Made by a program: the position numbers and the translations under genes
Notes under the pieces: model-generated
Database searches by the model: none
What the model was told of the DNA's origin: nothing
Seen by the model: the letters and a program-made list of their open reading frames with translations, nothing else
In this document: piece after piece, positions 1-7,809 of the stretch
Numbering within the stretch: the first letter of the stretch is position 1
Layout of the letters: each line of letters opens with the position of its first letter
Source of the DNA: Flavobacteriales bacterium UBA5871
Lineage (GTDB): Bacteria > Bacteroidota > Bacteroidia > Flavobacteriales_D > Crocinitomicaceae
Assembly: GCA_002432085.1 (NCBI GenBank)
Contig: DJFN01000209.1
Location: 10,246-21,565 of the forward strand
Direction: 5' to 3'
Length of the DNA: 11,320 nucleotides

Positions 1-505
1 TCACCAGCGCCGCGTGCCCGTCAATGCGATATAGCAAAACCGGAATATCGGGGAACAATTCGTTCAGTTTTTCATTCGTGGGTAAAGCATCGTCATTCCA
101 GAGCGATTGGTCCCAGCCGCGACCGATAATGCATTTATACGATTTGGTCTGACTGTATTTTTCCACGCGCACCAGTAGCTCGTTCATGGATTTACATCCC
201 ACGAGATCTACCGAAAGCAATTGTCGGGCGTAACTGAAAATATGGCCGTGCGCATCGGTAAACCCCGGAAAAATGTCTTTTTTTCCCGCGTCGAGATATT
301 CGTCGGCGCTGTATTTGTTCATGATCTGGCGTTCCGGTCCCAGCTCCACGATCTTGCCGTCTTTGATCGCCATGGCTTCCACGATCGTATTGCCGTCATC
401 CATGGTGTGGATTCGCGCATTATGAACGATCAGATCGACCGATTTCCCCTTCATACAGGAAACTGCGGTAAGCAGCATCAATAGAATCGCAATTACTCTT
501 TTCAT
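1..505 (-). CDS. Amidohydrolase family lipoprotein (YtcJ-like), C-terminus beyond window
   Basis: The first 168 codons are visible and the frame stays open to the left edge. Residues 1-17 look like a lipoprotein signal: K2 R3, a hydrophobic run, then Cys17 after A-V-S. That is a slightly weak lipobox, so membrane anchoring is an inference. After it comes the N-terminal beta-sandwich of amidohydrolases (about 23-80), then the metal-binding strand GFTDAHGH at 81-88 with the H86-x-H88 pair. Further on, GRGWDQ (128-133), PT (142-143) and R160-x-DGHA match the Amidohydro_3 (PF07969) group, which includes YtcJ. These are metal-dependent hydrolases acting on C-N bonds; the substrate cannot be told from sequence. 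The ATG at 503-505 is chosen because it gives a complete signal peptide. The gene lies 92 nt downstream of the SDR gene on the same strand, with a long inverted repeat between, so co-transcription is uncertain. Confidence 0.85.
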   Translation of the reverse strand, partial: MKRVIAILLMLLTAVSCMKGKSVDLIVHNARIHTMDDGNTIVEAMAIKDGKIVELGPERQIMNKYSADEYLDAGKKDIFPGFTDAHGHIFSYARQLLSVDLVGCKSMNELLVRVEKYSQTKSYKCIIGRGWDQSLWNDDALPTNEKLNELFPDIPVLLYRIDGHAALV

Positions 506-527
506 TTCTTATTTTTTGGAGTGTAAT

Positions 528-599
528 GAACAGTTAGCAGTAAACAGAAGGTTCATAAATCAATTCCTCAAACTTCCAACTGTTCACTACTCACTGTTC
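528..599. repeat. 20-nt imperfect inverted repeat between SDR and amidohydrolase genes
   Basis: Positions 528-547 and 580-599 are reverse complements at 17 of 20 positions, separated by a 32-nt spacer. The right arm ends inside the SDR stop codon (598-600). Both arms are built from related short words such as CAGTGAACAGT and GTAAACAG, and the right arm contains two copies of ACTGTTCAC or a close variant. Transcribed on the minus strand this would fold into a long stem just after the SDR stop. There is no clean U-tract after it, so it may be a processing or stability element rather than an intrinsic terminator. Confidence 0.6.
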
Positions 600-1356
600 A
601 CTGCTTACTAAAAACGGTACTGTTAGCCTGCGCCGTCGGCATAATTACCATATCGTTGATATTCACATGCGCCGGACGCGTACAAACATAATGAACCGCA
701 TCGGCTATATCTTCGGCCTGCAGCGGATCGAAGCCGTCGTAGACACTGGACGCCGTTTGCTCATCGCCTTTAAAGCGCACGATCGAAAATTCCGTCTCGG
801 CAGCTCCGGGCGCGATGTTCGTTACTTTAATCCGGTAAGGTAGCAAATCGATGCGCATGGCCCGTGATAAGGCATCCACCGCATGTTTCGACGCACAATA
901 AACGTTTCCACCGGCGTAAACTTCTTTCCCGGCGATACTGCCGAGGTTGACGATATGTCCGCCGCCATTGGCTTTCAGAATGGGAATGACGGCTTTGGAA
1001 ACATACAGCAGTCCCTTGATGTTGGTATCGATCATACGTTCCCAATCTTCCGTAATGCCACCGTCGATCGGACCGCGACCCACAGCCAGTCCGGCGTTGT
1101 TGACAAGCACGGTCACATCACGGCAGATTTCCGGTGCAAGCGACGCAATGGCGTTTTCCGTAGCTGCTTCGTCGCGGACATCGAACGGAAGGATCACCAC
1201 ACGGTTGGTTGCATTGCTCAGCTCTTGCTGCAGCTTTTTCAGGCGGTCTTCGCGACGTCCCGTAAGAACGAGGTCCCAGTTATTGTGAGCGAACAGACGC
1301 GCGATGGCTTCTCCGAAACCGGCCGTTGCACCGGTAATGATGGCTACTTTATTCAT
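598..1356 (-). CDS. Short-chain dehydrogenase/reductase (YdfG-like, NADP-dependent)
   Basis: This 252-aa protein is a classical SDR of usual length (about 250 aa). The Rossmann cofactor motif TGATAGFG is at 8-15. R34-R35 after the second beta-strand favours NADP(H). D59-V60 fits the adenine-binding position and NNAG is at 86-89. The catalytic residues are S140 (in NLGS), Y153 and K157 (YxxxK), with N112 (TNIKG) completing the tetrad. The tail (IMPTAQA, 238-244) resembles YdfG-type 3-hydroxy acid/serine dehydrogenases, which oxidise small hydroxy acids in the cytoplasm; the substrate here is inferred only by resemblance. The frame is open further upstream to 1434, but the ATG at 1354-1356 puts the Rossmann motif at the normal distance from the N-terminus. 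This start overlaps the end of the upstream membrane-protein gene by 8 nt, which suggests translational coupling. Confidence 0.93.
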   Translation of the reverse strand: MNKVAIITGATAGFGEAIARLFAHNNWDLVLTGRREDRLKKLQQELSNATNRVVILPFDVRDEAATENAIASLAPEICRDVTVLVNNAGLAVGRGPIDGGITEDWERMIDTNIKGLLYVSKAVIPILKANGGGHIVNLGSIAGKEVYAGGNVYCASKHAVDALSRAMRIDLLPYRIKVTNIAPGAAETEFSIVRFKGDEQTASSVYDGFDPLQAEDIADAVHYVCTRPAHVNINDMVIMPTAQANSTVFSKQ

Positions 1357-2797
1357 GATGCATGCGTTTTGGGTGATGTAACAGCATTCCTGCCAGGAAC
1401 AAGGCAAGATACGCCGGAATCCGGTAGCGAACAATGGCCCCGAGTACCGGTGTTGTCCAACCGATCAGAACGAACAACATGACTGCGAAAATCAAAAGGG
1501 AAACAAAGACCAATCGTTGCTCGTGCGGCACGTTTCTCCAGAAACGGAATTGCAGGAAAAACCAGGTGAACAGCAGCAGTGTTTCCACAAGCGCCGGGTA
1601 TTTCAAAAATCCGCCGGGATCGCCGAAAAAAGGACGGAACGCCGCATTAACGAAAGCTTCCGGGATATTCAACAGCAACTGAGTGAAAGACGATTCGATC
1701 GGCGTGACCACGATATTGCTTTTGCAGCCCTGCGTTTCGTAGTAATTGAACCAGCGCTTTTTATTCGGATACAAATACACATCCTTGAACGGCGCAGCGC
1801 GCCCCATAGTTACCTGTTTGGCCATCAGCGGCCGTTTCAGGTAAACCGTCGAATCAGGACGAAATTCGATATATTGAAACTGATCCGGAGTGAAGTAGAA
1901 AAAACAAGTGTCGGCATAGGCATGCAATCCGCCCCGACCGATATTGATGAAATCGTATTGCTTGCGTGTCAGGTAATCCGTCATCTGCGAGCGTTTCCCC
2001 GGAAGCACTAGCAGTAAAACAGCTACGAACGAAAAACAGCCAACCAGTGACCAGACGATTTTTCCTTTGAACACATGACGTGTAACCAGGTAAAACAACA
2101 CTGCCGGAATCAGGCAGATCAATACATACGGCTTGAAGAGCAGCATCAGCAGAAAGCCCAAGATAATGCGCCAGGTGCGAGCTTTGGTTGTCAGTTTACC
2201 GAGGAATCCGTGCAGGAGAAGACACATTCCGACGATCAGCAGGGGCTCTTTCAGCATGCTGGATGTCCAGAATAATACGCTTGGCAACAACACCAGTCCG
2301 AGCCAGAACCAGCGCGGTGAATAGCTTGTACGGAAATAAAACGCCAGGTACAATTCACGCATGCCCAGCAGCGACAAAAACGAGAAGGTGAAAAAGTGCA
2401 GTATCGGGTAGCCGCCGGAAATAAAATGCAACAAGCTGTTGATGCGGATCACATTCCGGGAATCATTGATCACGTTCAGGTCACCGGCCGACCAATGGGA
2501 AGTTTCCGAAAGGTAATGATGGACCATTTCCGTGGTCTCGAACCCGAAGAGAAAACGCAGGTAATCCGGAAACGATTCACCCGCCACGGCAGCAAGCATC
2601 GCGCTTTCTTTCATGAAAACATTCGGATCGGCCGTCAGGGAATTCCAACCGTAATAATACGTGTAGATCCAGAGCAGAACGAGTGACGCCACAATCTTAA
2701 TCCCCCAGGCCAGCAGTAAGTCATAACGCCCCAACCCCGGCGTTTTCATTCGCCAAAGCCACCACGTACCAAGCACAAGGAGCAGCGCCAATATCAT
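1349..2797 (-). CDS. Polytopic membrane protein, polysaccharide polymerase/glycosyltransferase-like topology
   Basis: This 482-aa inner-membrane protein has no certain function. Hydrophobic segments lie near 1-15, 27-48, 120-155, 162-198, 208-240, 247-266, 400-420 and 427-474, roughly ten helices. There is a large polar loop at about 267-395 and a smaller one at 50-118 with an early DP motif (D57-P58). The stretch LLPSVLFWTSSMLKEP (170-185), with its P...W...KE pattern, and the closing RYRIPAY (457-463) are like features of Bacteroidota O-antigen polymerase or lipid-linked sugar transferase-type membrane proteins. That assignment is a resemblance, not a family match I can confirm. The last codons overlap the SDR start by 8 nt. 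A near-match to the -7 promoter motif (TACTTTCG on the minus strand, plus positions 2805-2812) lies just upstream, without a visible -33 partner. Confidence 0.8.
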   Translation of the reverse strand: MILALLLVLGTWWLWRMKTPGLGRYDLLLAWGIKIVASLVLLWIYTYYYGWNSLTADPNVFMKESAMLAAVAGESFPDYLRFLFGFETTEMVHHYLSETSHWSAGDLNVINDSRNVIRINSLLHFISGGYPILHFFTFSFLSLLGMRELYLAFYFRTSYSPRWFWLGLVLLPSVLFWTSSMLKEPLLIVGMCLLLHGFLGKLTTKARTWRIILGFLLMLLFKPYVLICLIPAVLFYLVTRHVFKGKIVWSLVGCFSFVAVLLLVLPGKRSQMTDYLTRKQYDFINIGRGGLHAYADTCFFYFTPDQFQYIEFRPDSTVYLKRPLMAKQVTMGRAAPFKDVYLYPNKKRWFNYYETQGCKSNIVVTPIESSFTQLLLNIPEAFVNAAFRPFFGDPGGFLKYPALVETLLLFTWFFLQFRFWRNVPHEQRLVFVSLLIFAVMLFVLIGWTTPVLGAIVRYRIPAYLALFLAGMLLHHPKRMHHE

Positions 2798-2857
2798 AGG
2801 ATTCCGAAAGTACGGACTATTTCCTAAATGTTAAGTGAATCCCTTTGCGAAAGCTTG

Positions 2858-2879
2858 AAAAAAGGGAGTCAAAGCCTCC
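2858..2879 (-). terminator. Possible weak intrinsic terminator of the T9SS protein gene
   Basis: Read on the minus strand, about 15 nt after the stop codon of the 805-aa gene, GGAG (plus 2876-2879) can pair with CTCC (plus 2865-2868) around a short loop. A C and then six T residues (plus 2858-2863) follow. The stem is only four base pairs, so the call rests mainly on the T-run and the position. Confidence 0.35.
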
Positions 2880-2893
2880 TATAGTACTTTTTA

Positions 2894-5311
2894 TCAGTTG
2901 CTTACCATAAACCGAACGACACTTCGTTGTCCGGAAGCGGTCTGACCGGTCAGCAAATACGTTCCGGCCGGCAGCTGCGGCAGATTCACTACGATTTTAT
3001 CATCCTGTGCGACAAGCTTTTCTTCCTGAACAACGACACGGCCGTCCAATGAGCGAACTTCCAGCTGCGCGAGCTCTGCAGATGTTTTCAGCAACAACTG
3101 TCCCCCGCTGATAACCGGGTTCGGATAAACCTGCAGATTGATCGGAGTCTGCTCTTCCAGTCCGGCGTACAGCATTTCGACACATTGGCTCGTATCCGTT
3201 TCATCACACTCCGGCGAATAAGCGATCACGGCATAATTACCCGGATGCGTCGGGAAGAAGTAAACGCCCGTTTCTCCGGGAATGACGGCGTTATTGCTGT
3301 CACAGTTGATCCATTGGTAAGTCAGCTCGAGATCAGGGGGGCCTGAAGCAAAAAGATGATCCGGGTTATAGCCGACATTCATATACAAAGGATTGCGTAC
3401 AGTTAAGATCGTCACCACGGTGCTGTCACCGCCATTTGCAGCCTCCAGTTCGTCGACATAAACGCCGGAGCTGTCGTAAACATTCCCGTTGATCGTATAA
3501 CTGTCGCCGTAACAAACTGAAACCGCTTGCTGGTGTACGGTATTCGTGGTGAAACCGATCGTAACGGCCGAATACTCCGGCAGGTTTCCGGTACTGGTCA
3601 GCATGCCTGCGTCCTCACCGCTGCAAAGACCTGAAGCCGTTGAAGGAACAGCGGTCCATTCCTGAGTTCCGGTTTCCCGATAAGCCAGTGAAATTTCATC
3701 GCAGTCGTTCAAGCCACTGGATGCTGCATGGTCCCAACCTACTGAAATGCCGACGAGATCAGTTGAACCGGTTCGTGAAAGCTTCCAGTATTCGATCTGG
3801 CTGATGCTCTCAAGCGGGTCGTTTACCGAGCTGATTTCCGGCGCAGAAAAATGGTAGCTCACTCTCATTGCCGTTGTCGGAGTAGCAGGCGCGGTCATGA
3901 TCAACGGACGATAGCGTTCACCATAAAAAGTCGGGGTGGAATTGCTTCGCTTGCCCAAAGCAAACGTAAAAGCATTATTTCCCGTTTTGAGAATTTCTCC
4001 GTCAATGTAAGTCGAATCGGAACCGCCGGTCAACGTTGCATCGTCGGGGAAACTCAATGTTCCCGGACAAGTCACAATTCCGTCGACAAGCACCATGCTG
4101 TTTTCAATCGTCGCATCGGGTTGCAGGGACACGGTGCCGCCATAAGTGTCGTACGCAGGGCTGTTGTTGTTTATGAAGATGTCGTAGAATGTTATTCCTT
4201 CGTCCGGACCAAGAACTACCTGGCCGGCATAAGATGCATTGAAGATGACGCGATTTTCATTCGGAATAAAGGTACCGTTGACGTTAAAATCGCCGACGAT
4301 CCGGATATCGTAGGGCGAAACGTGATCCAGTGTTTTGCCTTCGGACACAAACAGGGTTCCGAACTGGTAAAAGCCGGTCCCGGTTAACGTCGTATTACCG
4401 GTTCTGAATAAGCCCCATCCGTCGGATAGAAACACGCCATTGTTTTCCCAACTCACAGTACCTTCTTCGAGCCAACGGCCATCGCTGTGCATAAGAAGCG
4501 AATCGCCATCGGCAAGATACACCTGTGAAGCAGAATTGTAGAAAATGCCCGTAACACCGAAAAGCAAAGAAATCTCGAGCTTCAGGTTCATCGTTCCCGG
4601 AACGGCGTTACCAATCATTCCGGTCATGTGGACTTCACCTCCCATTTGGCGGAAGTAGCCACGTCCTGCATCGGGAGCAGCACTCACGCTTGCGAGGTGG
4701 TGGTTGATCGTCAGGTTGCCGGTTGTCAGGCGGAATAAGGGCTCGAAATCTGCCGTTTCATTCGAAAAATGCAAGGTGTCGGTGGTAATCGTTCCTCCCG
4801 AAAGTCCCAAATAGCTGGGAATATCGCTCTGACCGCCTTCGATAACGATCTTTTGCGCTTCGAGCGTTGCTGTGGTAAAAACCGTCCCATTTGCGCCATC
4901 GCTAATGGTTAATACTCGGGCAACTTCCAGCAAGCCGGTGGTTATGTTCACATTGCCACCTTCGACTACCAGATCACCTTCACTAATTGTGAGCGCGCCC
5001 TGCATGAACAGCCAGGAATTATTGCCTATGCGAAGCTCATCAGTCACTTCAAGTGTTCCGTTGATTGTCAGCTGAGCGCCGTTCTGGGCATTCACTTCAG
5101 CGGGAATAAAATCCGAAACGCCTGAAACGACCGGATCGGCCATTGCTCCCGTGTAATTCGCCGGATCGATGATCAGCGTATTGCCGTCTGCCGGAGTCGC
5201 CGACCAGTTCGCCGGGTTGTTCCAGTCGGAATCTACGGCGCCCGTCCAGTTCTGTGCAGAAACAGTGAAGCTGGCAGGTAAAAAAAGCAACGTGAGTAAG
5301 GTGTGTCTCAT
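2894..5311 (-). CDS. Secreted surface protein with type IX secretion C-terminal sorting domain
   Basis: This 805-aa exported protein starts with a Sec signal peptide (1-19; basic start, hydrophobic core, VSA before Q20). The mature N-terminus WTGAVDSDWNNPANWS (22-37) is a tryptophan-rich motif common at the start of Bacteroidota adhesin-like proteins. Residues of about 40-430 are rich in short beta-strands with many Gly, Asn and Thr, typical of a beta-solenoid. About 430-620 contains a globular stretch (ALGKR, YWKLSR). About 595-640 carries a CYGDSYTINGNVYDSSGVY-type motif seen in many surface proteins. The last 82 residues (724-805) form a Por/T9SS type A sorting domain: YPNP at 729-732, LDGRVV in the middle and PAGTYLL near 781-787. 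By family knowledge it crosses the outer membrane through the T9SS and is cell-attached or released. No catalytic motif was recognised, so adhesion or a structural role is a guess. Confidence 0.9.
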   Translation of the reverse strand: MRHTLLTLLFLPASFTVSAQNWTGAVDSDWNNPANWSATPADGNTLIIDPANYTGAMADPVVSGVSDFIPAEVNAQNGAQLTINGTLEVTDELRIGNNSWLFMQGALTISEGDLVVEGGNVNITTGLLEVARVLTISDGANGTVFTTATLEAQKIVIEGGQSDIPSYLGLSGGTITTDTLHFSNETADFEPLFRLTTGNLTINHHLASVSAAPDAGRGYFRQMGGEVHMTGMIGNAVPGTMNLKLEISLLFGVTGIFYNSASQVYLADGDSLLMHSDGRWLEEGTVSWENNGVFLSDGWGLFRTGNTTLTGTGFYQFGTLFVSEGKTLDHVSPYDIRIVGDFNVNGTFIPNENRVIFNASYAGQVVLGPDEGITFYDIFINNNSPAYDTYGGTVSLQPDATIENSMVLVDGIVTCPGTLSFPDDATLTGGSDSTYIDGEILKTGNNAFTFALGKRSNSTPTFYGERYRPLIMTAPATPTTAMRVSYHFSAPEISSVNDPLESISQIEYWKLSRTGSTDLVGISVGWDHAASSGLNDCDEISLAYRETGTQEWTAVPSTASGLCSGEDAGMLTSTGNLPEYSAVTIGFTTNTVHQQAVSVCYGDSYTINGNVYDSSGVYVDELEAANGGDSTVVTILTVRNPLYMNVGYNPDHLFASGPPDLELTYQWINCDSNNAVIPGETGVYFFPTHPGNYAVIAYSPECDETDTSQCVEMLYAGLEEQTPINLQVYPNPVISGGQLLLKTSAELAQLEVRSLDGRVVVQEEKLVAQDDKIVVNLPQLPAGTYLLTGQTASGQRSVVRFMVSN

Positions 5312-5333
5312 AAGCGCGATCTAAGTGTTTCTA

Positions 5334-5341
5334 CAAAAATA
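5334..5341 (-). promoter_or_regulatory. Candidate -7 promoter element of the T9SS protein gene
   Basis: The minus strand reads TATTTTTG here, an exact match to the Bacteroidota -7 consensus TAnnTTTG, about 22 nt ahead of the start codon at 5311. No TTG is seen at the expected -33 distance, so half of the usual signal is missing. Confidence 0.4.
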
Positions 5342-5403
5342 CGAGCGCTATCCGAAAAATGGCGGTTTGTGAATCATTGAGCGATACCGGCAGCTAACCA
5401 TTG

Positions 5404-5468
5404 AACACCTTTCAGAAAGCGTGTTAATAAATGAGAAAACGCATTGTGTTAAAAAGTTCGGATGCGTT
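5404..5468. repeat. Two adjacent inverted repeats in the divergent spacer upstream of purL
   Basis: Hairpin 1 (5404-5425): AACAC pairs with GTGTT and CTTT with AAAG around a CAG loop, nine pairs with one bulged C. Hairpin 2: AACGCAT (5438-5444) pairs perfectly with ATGCGTT (5462-5468) across 17 nt. Both lie upstream of the purL -7 motif at 5496. If that motif is real they would be outside the purL mRNA, which makes operator sites or a terminator remnant more likely than a leader structure. There is no T-run after hairpin 1. Confidence 0.45.
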
Positions 5469-5495
5469 GTCCACACTCAGATAAAAGGAAATAGG

Positions 5496-5503
5496 TAACT
5501 TTG
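5496..5503 (+). promoter_or_regulatory. Candidate -7 promoter element of purL
   Basis: TAACTTTG is an exact TAnnTTTG match, 20 nt ahead of the purL ATG, giving a leader of roughly 10-15 nt. The nearest TTG upstream (5467-5469) is 26 nt away, longer than the usual spacing of about 19-20, so the -33 element is uncertain. Confidence 0.5.
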
Positions 5504-5523
5504 GCGAAACATTTTTCATATCC

Positions 5524-7761
5524 ATGAGCAGCACACTTCAGCAAGTAGCAACAGTAGAACAGGCAGTCGAACTCGGTTTACGTGCCGATGAATTCGAAAT
5601 GATTACCCAAATCCTCGGGCGCACGCCGAATTTCACTGAAACAGCCGTTTATTCTGTTATGTGCTCGGAGCACTGCTCATACAAAAACTCCATCTTCTGG
5701 CTCAAGCAATTGCCGAAAGACGGTCCGCACATGCTGGTGAAAGCCGGTGAAGAAAATGCCGGACTTGTTGATCTTGGCGACGGCATCGGCTGCGTGTTCA
5801 AGATCGAATCGCACAACCACCCGAGCGCGCTGGAGCCTTACCAGGGAGCGGCAACAGGTGTGGGCGGGATCAACCGCGATATCTTCACCATGGGTGCACG
5901 TCCGGTAGCTCAGCTCAACTCGCTTCGTTTCGGGGAAATTTCCCAGGACCGCACAAAATGGCTCGTAAAAGGGGTGGTAAAAGGAATCGGTGATTATGGA
6001 AATGCTTTCGGTATTCCGATTGTAGGCGGCGAAGTGTTCTTCGACAAATCCTACAACCAGAACCCGCTGGTGAATGCGTTCTCAGCCGGTATCATCGACA
6101 CGAAAAAAGTGATCTCAGCAAAAGCAAAAGGACCGGGTAACCCGGTTTACATCGTTGGTTCCGCAACCGGTAAGGACGGAATCGCGGGGGCCGCTTTCGC
6201 TTCCAAAGATATTACCGAAGAATCGGCAAACGACCTTCCATCCGTACAGGTGGGTGATCCGTTCATGGAAAAACTGCTGCTCGAAGCAACCATGGAGCTC
6301 GCCAACACCGACGCGATCGTAGGAATGCAGGATATGGGTGCAGCGGGTATCACTTGCTCTACCTGTGAAATGAGTGCCGGCGGTGGCGTGGGAATGGAAA
6401 TTCACCTCGACCGCGTACCGACACGTCAGGAAAACATGCTGCCATACGAAATCCTGCTTTCCGAATCCCAGGAGCGCATGCTGGTGGTGATTAAAAAAGG
6501 ACAGGAATCGGTAGTGAAAGAGATCTTCGAAAAATGGGATCTTCACGCTGAAGAGATCGGAACGGTGACCGATGACGGCCGCGTCCGTTACTATATGCAC
6601 GGCGAGCTGGTGGGCGATGTTCCTGCCGAGTCGCTCGTACTGGGTGGCGGCGCTCCACAATACCAGCGTGGGTACGCCGAGCCTGCTTACTACCAGGAAT
6701 ACAAGAAATTCTCTATCGATTCGGTGAAACAACCGGACGATCTCAAAAAAGTAGCGTTCCACCTGCTCGGACAGCCGAACATCGCTTCCAAGCGCTGGGT
6801 CTACGAGCAATACGATTCGATGGTAGGAACGAAAACCATGTCGACCAACCGTCCGACAGACGCAGGTATCGTTAACCTGAAAGGAACGAACAAAGCGCTG
6901 GCAATGACCGTTGACTGCAACTCCCGCTATGTGAACGCCGATCCGGAAATCGGAACAGCGATCGCAGTTTCGGAAGCTGCGCGTAACATCGTTGTTTCGG
7001 GTGGAATTCCGAGCGCGATCACGAACTGCCTCAACTTCGGAAATCCATACAACCCGGAATCCTACTGGCAATTCGTCGGAGCGATCAAAGGGATGTCCAA
7101 GGCTTGTCTGAAATTCCAGACACCGGTAACCGGCGGCAACGTTTCCTTCTACAACCAATCGAACATCGCGGGGAAAGAAATTCCGGTGTTCCCTACTCCA
7201 ACCATCGGTATGATCGGTTTGGTGGAAGACAAGCACAAAGTGATGTCGCTCGATTTCAAACAAAAAGGCGATCTGATCTTTATCCTCGGTGATTCCGTGA
7301 ACGACATCGCTTCATCCGAATACCTGGTAACTTACCACGGAATCGAAGCTTCTCCGGCGCCGCATTTCGACCTCGACAAAGAATTCCAGCTGCAGGAAGT
7401 CGTAAAAGGACTGATTGCCAACGATCTCGTTAACGCGGCACACGACTGCGCAGACGGCGGCTTGTTCGTAACGCTGGTAGAAATGGCTATGCCGCGCGGA
7501 TTGGGCTTCGATATCGTAACCGACTCGGAGATCCGCGAAGATGCATTCCTCTTCGGCGAAGCGCAAAGCCGTGTTGTGGTAACCGTTTCCGAAGATCAGG
7601 AAGAAGAATTCATCGAGTTCATGATGCACAGCGGCGTGACTTCTACCCTGTTGGGCCACGTAACAAAAGGCAAGCTGATGGTCGATGACGAGCACTTCGG
7701 ATTTATCACGGAAGCAAAAGACATTTACGACAACGCTCTTGGCAAGCTGATTGAAAATTGA
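5524..7761 (+). CDS. purL: Phosphoribosylformylglycinamidine synthase, small-type PurL
   Basis: The 745-aa protein is the synthetase subunit for step 4 of purine synthesis: FGAR, ATP and glutamine-derived ammonia give FGAM in the cytoplasm. Its length and motifs fit the small PurL. The catalytic histidine region CSEHCSYKNS is at 47-56 (H50), ESHNHPS at 95-101, GAATGVGGI at 108-116, the second-half GGNVSFYNQS at 537-546, and DCADGGL at 641-647. Two AIRS-type N- and C-terminal domain pairs fill the length with no gap. It lacks the glutaminase domain of the roughly 1,200-1,300-aa PurL, so it should need PurQ and PurS; neither is in this window. The ATG at 5524 is used because the candidate promoter lies just upstream and no earlier start fits. 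Its base composition (about 55% GC in sampled lines) matches rsmG. Confidence 0.97.
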   Translation: MSSTLQQVATVEQAVELGLRADEFEMITQILGRTPNFTETAVYSVMCSEHCSYKNSIFWLKQLPKDGPHMLVKAGEENAGLVDLGDGIGCVFKIESHNHPSALEPYQGAATGVGGINRDIFTMGARPVAQLNSLRFGEISQDRTKWLVKGVVKGIGDYGNAFGIPIVGGEVFFDKSYNQNPLVNAFSAGIIDTKKVISAKAKGPGNPVYIVGSATGKDGIAGAAFASKDITEESANDLPSVQVGDPFMEKLLLEATMELANTDAIVGMQDMGAAGITCSTCEMSAGGGVGMEIHLDRVPTRQENMLPYEILLSESQERMLVVIKKGQESVVKEIFEKWDLHAEEIGTVTDDGRVRYYMHGELVGDVPAESLVLGGGAPQYQRGYAEPAYYQEYKKFSIDSVKQPDDLKKVAFHLLGQPNIASKRWVYEQYDSMVGTKTMSTNRPTDAGIVNLKGTNKALAMTVDCNSRYVNADPEIGTAIAVSEAARNIVVSGGIPSAITNCLNFGNPYNPESYWQFVGAIKGMSKACLKFQTPVTGGNVSFYNQSNIAGKEIPVFPTPTIGMIGLVEDKHKVMSLDFKQKGDLIFILGDSVNDIASSEYLVTYHGIEASPAPHFDLDKEFQLQEVVKGLIANDLVNAAHDCADGGLFVTLVEMAMPRGLGFDIVTDSEIREDAFLFGEAQSRVVVTVSEDQEEEFIEFMMHSGVTSTLLGHVTKGKLMVDDEHFGFITEAKDIYDNALGKLIEN

Positions 7762-7771
7762 TTGACTGAAC

Positions 7772-7809
7772 AAGCATCCAACTCATCTTGAATTGGATAT
7801 GCTTTTTTT
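7772..7809 (+). terminator. Intrinsic terminator of purL
   Basis: Ten nt after the purL stop, AAGCATCCAA (7772-7781) pairs with TTGG (7793-7796) and ATGCTT (7799-7804). This gives ten base pairs with a two-base bulge and an 11-nt loop. A run of seven T (7803-7809) follows directly. Stem, position and T-run together make this the clearest terminator in the window. Confidence 0.75.

Noticed and set aside
221..484. 87-codon plus-strand frame at the left edge
   Set aside because: It is antisense to the amidohydrolase gene, whose metal-binding HxH and lipoprotein signal are in the opposite frame.
1357..1434. N-terminal extension of the SDR protein by 26 residues
   Set aside because: The extension falls inside the membrane-protein gene and would put the Rossmann motif unusually far from the N-terminus. 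The ATG at 1356 is the natural start.
883..1482. 199-codon plus-strand frame opposite the SDR gene
   Set aside because: It is a shadow of the SDR gene, where cofactor and catalytic motifs fix the minus strand as coding.
3851..4387. 178-codon plus-strand frame inside the T9SS protein gene
   Set aside because: The minus-strand frame runs unbroken from signal peptide to sorting domain; this frame has no protein-like features.
5312..5523. Riboswitch or small RNA in the purL leader
   Set aside because: The likely purL start site leaves a leader of only about 10-15 nt, and the hairpins lie upstream of it. No purine riboswitch core is visible.
6115..7263. Long 382-codon open frame on the minus strand opposite purL
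   Set aside because: It lies wholly inside purL, whose motifs are continuous in the plus frame. Its translation is rich in His, Arg and Phe with no recognisable domain, as expected from a high-GC antisense frame.
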